Source of the DNA: Cannabis sativa | Lineage: Eukaryota; Streptophyta; Magnoliopsida; Rosales; Cannabaceae | Assembly (NCBI RefSeq): GCF_029168945.1 | Contig: NC_083603.1 | Span: 2,604,001 to 2,668,000 of the forward strand | Direction of reading: 5' to 3' | Length of the DNA: 64,000 nucleotides | Shown: piece by piece, positions 60,139 to 64,000 of the stretch | Numbering within the stretch: position 1 is the stretch's first letter | Layout of the letters: each line of letters begins with the position of its first letter | Translations under genes and position numbers: made by a program | The notes under the pieces: generated by a model | Databases searched by the model: none | Seen by the model: only the letters and a program-made list of their open reading frames with translations | Told to the model about the DNA's origin: nothing

Positions 60139-62022
60139 ATGGGAGAAAAGGGAAAAGAAATCCAAGTAGTCTCTGTAGACTTGGAGAAGGAGGAGATTAT
60201 GAAGCGGGATAGTAATCTTGAGATGGAAATGCTGGAGCTTTTTGAGGACATTACTCTTGAAGATGTGGTGGTAAACAAGGCGTGTGTTGGAAAGGTTGTG
60301 GGCTGTAAAAATATGCCAGCTTCAGTGGTGAAGAAAATACTCACAGGAGTGTGGCGTAGGCTTGGATTTTGGCGAATGAAGAAATGTGAGGAAGGTGTGC
60401 TTGGATTCTTTTTTGATGAGGAAGACGATTATCAGTTTGTCATGGAAAGGAGGCCTTGGATTATTAATGGTGTCCTACTCAACATCAAGCCGTGGCCGGT
60501 GGAGGGGGAGGTTCACAGTGGAGAGTTTGAAGTGGCGGCGTTCTGGGTGCAGTTCCATGGCCTGCCTACGCGTTTCCTGGCGAATGAAAATATTCCTATT
60601 CTGGCAAAAAAAGTTGGTCATTTAGTGAGGAAGGAAGAGAAAAAGAAGGAAGAACTAGTAAGGAGAGGTTTTCTGAGATGTAAAATAGAGTTATGGTTAT
60701 CTCATCCTTTCCCGTCTGGTTTCTTCCTCAAGGCGGATGGCAAGCCGGACTCCTGGGTTCAATTTAAATACGAAAAGCTTCCCCATCTCTGTTTCAGCTG
60801 TGGAAGGCTTGCACATTGGGATAAGGTTTGTTCTGACCAGCCTACGATGGTCTACTCAAAGGTTGGTCCAGCAGTTCCAATGTATGGAACCTGGATTAAG
60901 AGTGAAACAGGGAGTAGCAATTGCTTCAACATGAAAGGAAAGGGGTCGGCCCAACTGATTTTTGAAAGGGAGGATGTGCCGGAATGGGATTTGAGTAGAA
61001 GGAGAGAAAGAAATACGTGGAAACGGTACCCCAAAGTGACGGAAAAAATGGAGGAAAACTCCGGTGACATCGCGGTGGTTGTTCCAGAAACGGGGGAGGA
61101 GTCCGGCAAGGAAAAGGACAAGGTGGATGATAGTACAGTGACAGGTGGCCTCAAACGGAAAGGTGTGCAGGAGGGAACGTCCACTACTGTGTCTGGTGAG
61201 GTGTGTACGGGGGAAGAATGTGGAAGGACAGGTGGAATATCCGTTGGTGATGAATCTGGAGGAATAAATGTTGAAAACGTGGGGAATAGACAGTTGGAGA
61301 TTTTGAATGCTGAGAATGGGCCTAATTATTTGGAGTTGCCTAACCCGGATTTCTCTTTAGGCCCAGATGGAGAAGAAAGGATCCCGGACATTGGGCCGAC
61401 CATAGCCCAAAGTCTTGAAATTCCCCATTCTTGGCTTTGTAGATCCCAAAGGCCCCATGATTTTCCTGAGCCTACCCCACTTAAATGGCCCAATGATGAC
61501 CCAAAGGCCCAAGAAATCTTCTTTAATTTGTATGGTCCTGATCTAACTGATATGTACAAGGCCCAAGCTTCTTTGATATGCAATCCTCCTGATCTCTCTA
61601 TGATGATCGTGCAACTGCTGGGATCAAAAAAACGTAAGCCACATACCTGGTACCACCCGTGGCCTGCTGTCACTAGTTTTGAAATTCCTCGCTGTCCGTC
61701 GGTGGAGGAAGGGGAGGAGAATGAAAAGCCACAGAATGATGCTGTTATCACCCCAAAGTTCAGCCTTGGGTCTAACGATGGAGGAGAGAAACCAAGACGA
61801 AAGAGTTCCCGTCGAAGTGAGCAAGGATCGGTCTTGTTTAACAGAGGCTCCGGAGTCAAAACACGACGTGGGAGGAAGAAGGCTGAGGCACAACAATACG
61901 AGATTAAGGAGTTCGAAGGTAACTTAGAAGTTGTTTTGGATAATTGTATTGATAATACTTGTCAATTGGATTTTGGAAATGGCGAGGAGGCGGCCTCAAG
62001 CATGCCCCCACCATCCCTATGA
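60139..62022 (+). CDS. LINE ORF1 protein (DUF4283 and CCHC zinc knuckle)
   Basis: An uninterrupted 627-codon frame from the ATG at 60139. The N-terminal half matches the DUF4283 layout of plant L1 ORF1 proteins: [15 protein letters not shown], then [26 protein letters not shown]-like text and [14 protein letters not shown] zinc knuckle [14 protein letters not shown] (C-x2-C-x4-H-x5-C) follows at about residues 219-232. The C-terminal half is acidic/basic and low in recognisable domains. ORF1 proteins bind the element's RNA and form the ribonucleoprotein used for retrotransposition. The stop codon overlaps the ORF2 start in an ATGA (62019-62022). No stop or frameshift is present, so this copy is young or selected. 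Confidence 0.9.
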   Translation: MGEKGKEIQVVSVDLEKEEIMKRDSNLEMEMLELFEDITLEDVVVNKACVGKVVGCKNMPASVVKKILTGVWRRLGFWRMKKCEEGVLGFFFDEEDDYQFVMERRPWIINGVLLNIKPWPVEGEVHSGEFEVAAFWVQFHGLPTRFLANENIPILAKKVGHLVRKEEKKKEELVRRGFLRCKIELWLSHPFPSGFFLKADGKPDSWVQFKYEKLPHLCFSCGRLAHWDKVCSDQPTMVYSKVGPAVPMYGTWIKSETGSSNCFNMKGKGSAQLIFEREDVPEWDLSRRRERNTWKRYPKVTEKMEENSGDIAVVVPETGEESGKEKDKVDDSTVTGGLKRKGVQEGTSTTVSGEVCTGEECGRTGGISVGDESGGINVENVGNRQLEILNAENGPNYLELPNPDFSLGPDGEERIPDIGPTIAQSLEIPHSWLCRSQRPHDFPEPTPLKWPNDDPKAQEIFFNLYGPDLTDMYKAQASLICNPPDLSMMIVQLLGSKKRKPHTWYHPWPAVTSFEIPRCPSVEEGEENEKPQNDAVITPKFSLGSNDGGEKPRRKSSRRSEQGSVLFNRGSGVKTRRGRKKAEAQQYEIKEFEGNLEVVLDNCIDNTCQLDFGNGEEAASSMPPPSL

Positions 62023-64000
62023 GGTGCCTATCGTGGAATTGTCGTGGGATTCGTAGACCCACGACGGAGAGAACTCTTCGGAGTTTAATCCTTGAAAACA
62101 ATGTGGATGTGATTTTTTTAGCGGAGACTAAGGTAGGAGAAGAGGATGTGAGGATGTTTATGAATCGATTGGGATTTCCTAATGTGGTTGGCATTCCTTC
62201 GGTGGGTATTGGTGGAGGATTTTGTCTGGCGTGGAGACAAGTTGGTTTAATTGAAATAAAGGAAGTGTTTGCGGCTGGGTTTCATGCTTATGTTCCTGCA
62301 AGTCATGGAAATGTGGGCTGGCACTTGATGTGTTTATATGGGACTCCCTATGCTGAGGAGAAAGTTGAGTTTTGGAAGTGGGCTACTGAAATGGTTTCAG
62401 GTTTGAGGGAGTCATGGGTTGTCTTGGGTGATCTGAATGTAATTCTGGAAGGTTCAGAAAAATCTGGGGGAAGGGAATTCCATAGACGGGAGGGGGCTTT
62501 TCTGAGGGAGTTTTTGGATGAAACGGGAGGTGTTGATTTGGGTTTTCATGGGGTCCGGTGTACTTGGCACAATGCTAGAAAGGGAATGAAAAATGTTCGG
62601 AAGCGACTTGACCGGGGTTTGGCGGAGGCATCTTGGTGTACTCATTTTCCTAATGCTAAAGTGATAAATTTGCCAATTCTAGCTTCGGATCATTCTCCTA
62701 TTGTGCTATCGACCACTGAAGAACACCGAAGACTTAACTATCCCTTTCGGTTTCTGGAAGTCTGGACTTCGAGTCCTGGTTGTGAGAAGGTGATTGATCG
62801 GGCTTGGAAATGTGATTATAAGGGGAGGAAGGATGAAGTCCTTTTACAGAAACTGGGCAAGACAAAATGTGATTTGAAGAAATGGAATCAAGAGTCTTTC
62901 GGCTTCTGTGATCAGAATTTGCGAAACTTTAAAAGGGAGCTAGTGGAAATTCAAAATAAGGCACCAACTAAGGAAAATTTGGAAAGGGAAGCGTCGGTGC
63001 AGTTGAGTATCATGGAAATGGAAGCAAATTTGGAAAGAGTTTGGAAACAAAAGTCGCGGGAGCTTTGGACTCGGAAAGGGGATGGGAACACAAAATTTTT
63101 TCACGCCTCAACGGTAATTAGGAGGCGTAGAAACAAGATTGAAAGTGTGGAGAGCGATGGTACTTGGTTACATGGCCGTGAAGACATTGGAAATTTTATG
63201 AGAAACCGGTTTATGCAAGTCTTTGAATCTCAGAATACTGTTATTGATGACGATCTGGATTCCTTATTTTCTGAGATGGTTTCGGAGGAGGAAAATGATA
63301 GCATTTGTAGAACGCCTTCGGAGGACGAGATTAAGCAGATTGTGTACGCTCTTCACCCTTTGAAATCGCCGGGGCCTGATGGGTTCTCGGGTATTTTTTA
63401 CAGAAAATATTGGAGGATAGTGGGGGGTAAAGTGTGTGAGATGGTTCAAGGATTCTTTGAAGATGGCTCGGTTTGTGCTAAACTTAATCATACTTTTCTA
63501 TGTCTTATCCCTAAGGTATCATCTGCTTCTCGGTTTGACCATTTTCGTCCGATTAGCTTATGCAACTTCTGCTACAAAATTATTTCCCGTATGTTGACGG
63601 ATCGTTTGAAGGTAGTTATTGATAGACTTGTTTCCCCTTTCCAATCCGCCTTTATTCCGGGTAGATGGATTGCGGAATGCTCAATCATGGCTCAAGAAGT
63701 TTTGCATAGCTTTAAAAGAAAGAAGGGTAAACATGGTGTGATGGCTGTTAAAACGGATATGAGCAAAGCGTATGATCGCTTAGAATGGAACTTCCTTCTT
63801 CGAGTCTTGAAAGCCAATGGATTTAGTGAAAAGGTGTGTAAAATCATCATGAGTTGTGTAACTTCAGTGTCATATTCGGTGCTTCTTAATGGGGCTCCTT
63901 TGGCTCCCTTCAATCCTAAGCGCGGATTGCGACAAGGAGATCCTTTGTCGCCATTCCTATTCATTCTTTGTAGTGAGGTTTTATCGAAGTTAATTATAAG
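62019..64000 (+). CDS. LINE ORF2: AP endonuclease and reverse transcriptase (partial)
   Basis: The frame opens at the ATG at 62019 and remains open to the window edge (660 codons seen). The N-terminal endonuclease/exonuclease/phosphatase domain shows [22 protein letters not shown] and ASDHSPIV with the expected Asn, Glu, Asp and His residues. A linker follows ([13 protein letters not shown], the usual plant L1 spacer). The reverse transcriptase then begins: [51 protein letters not shown] and [12 protein letters not shown]. The catalytic Y/FxDD motif and RNase H lie beyond the window. Target-primed reverse transcription in the nucleus is the established mechanism. Whether it is intact throughout cannot be judged from this window. 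Confidence 0.93.
   Translation, partial: MRCLSWNCRGIRRPTTERTLRSLILENNVDVIFLAETKVGEEDVRMFMNRLGFPNVVGIPSVGIGGGFCLAWRQVGLIEIKEVFAAGFHAYVPASHGNVGWHLMCLYGTPYAEEKVEFWKWATEMVSGLRESWVVLGDLNVILEGSEKSGGREFHRREGAFLREFLDETGGVDLGFHGVRCTWHNARKGMKNVRKRLDRGLAEASWCTHFPNAKVINLPILASDHSPIVLSTTEEHRRLNYPFRFLEVWTSSPGCEKVIDRAWKCDYKGRKDEVLLQKLGKTKCDLKKWNQESFGFCDQNLRNFKRELVEIQNKAPTKENLEREASVQLSIMEMEANLERVWKQKSRELWTRKGDGNTKFFHASTVIRRRRNKIESVESDGTWLHGREDIGNFMRNRFMQVFESQNTVIDDDLDSLFSEMVSEEENDSICRTPSEDEIKQIVYALHPLKSPGPDGFSGIFYRKYWRIVGGKVCEMVQGFFEDGSVCAKLNHTFLCLIPKVSSASRFDHFRPISLCNFCYKIISRMLTDRLKVVIDRLVSPFQSAFIPGRWIAECSIMAQEVLHSFKRKKGKHGVMAVKTDMSKAYDRLEWNFLLRVLKANGFSEKVCKIIMSCVTSVSYSVLLNGAPLAPFNPKRGLRQGDPLSPFLFILCSEVLSKLII

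Noticed and set aside
61326..61859. A 177-codon minus-strand frame inside LINE ORF1
   Set aside because: It is a shadow of the real plus-strand ORF1, which has the zinc knuckle and DUF4283 motifs.
1..64000. tRNA genes, CRISPR arrays, bacterial-type operons and viral insertions
   Set aside because: I looked for these while reading and saw none I could support. The repeats have no CRISPR-like spacer layout, and the only retroelement proteins seen are LINE and Copia type. A tRNA scan could still find something I missed.

Overview
The window is nuclear DNA from a flowering plant, most likely a dicot. It is strongly AT-rich, with intron-containing genes separated by long transposon-filled intergenic stretches. 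The gene families are plant families, and the mobile elements (Cassandra TRIMs, hAT/CACTA/Mutator MITEs, Helitron ends, L1-type LINEs) are typical of eudicots. The species cannot be read from the sequence; Rosales is only a guess.

Four genes can be assembled exon by exon, with splice phases that close. (1) 1843-4697, plus strand: a WAT1-related (nodulin MtN21/EamA) membrane transporter, 7 coding exons, 388 aa. (2) 18268-24648, minus strand: TFIID subunit TAF5, 19 coding exons, 666 aa, with LisH, NTD2 and WD40 repeats. (3) 26643-28716, minus strand: a 420-aa protein with a Tify-domain-binding (TDBD) region, whose start codon sits alone on its coding exon. (4) 34158-38135, minus strand: a type I inositol polyphosphate 5-phosphatase, 9 coding exons, 501 aa, with a microsatellite-encoded poly-Asn tail. 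They do different jobs (transport, basal transcription, putative nuclear regulation, phosphoinositide signalling), and nothing suggests they act as one unit.

Region by region: 1-1.8 kb is the WAT1 promoter side. 4.7-18 kb has no host gene; it holds hAT and CACTA-type MITEs, a partial LTR, a LINE 3' tail, a small miRNA-like hairpin (12.6 kb), an inverted tandem array of ~377-bp units (13.25-16.86 kb) and a decayed Cassandra LTR. 18-29.2 kb carries TAF5 and the TDBD gene. 29.6-31.3 kb is a large foldback element full of TCGA words. 31.3-34 kb is intergenic. 34-39 kb is the 5-phosphatase gene. 39-60 kb has no host gene; it holds a decayed Copia fragment, LINE tails, Cassandra solo LTRs, a probable non-autonomous Helitron with an exon-like insert (49.05-51.86 kb), a GC-rich minisatellite, a hAT element, and a complete Cassandra inserted into an older, oppositely oriented Cassandra LTR (55.4-56.7 kb). 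From about 60.1 kb to the end is a LINE with intact ORF1 and an ORF2 (endonuclease plus RT) that stays open to the window edge.

The most informative new observations are the nested Cassandra pair with target-site duplications, the inverted satellite-like array, the TCGA-rich foldback, the Helitron with a possible captured exon, the start-codon-only exon, and the poly-Asn tail. I found no system that I can defend as wholly undescribed.
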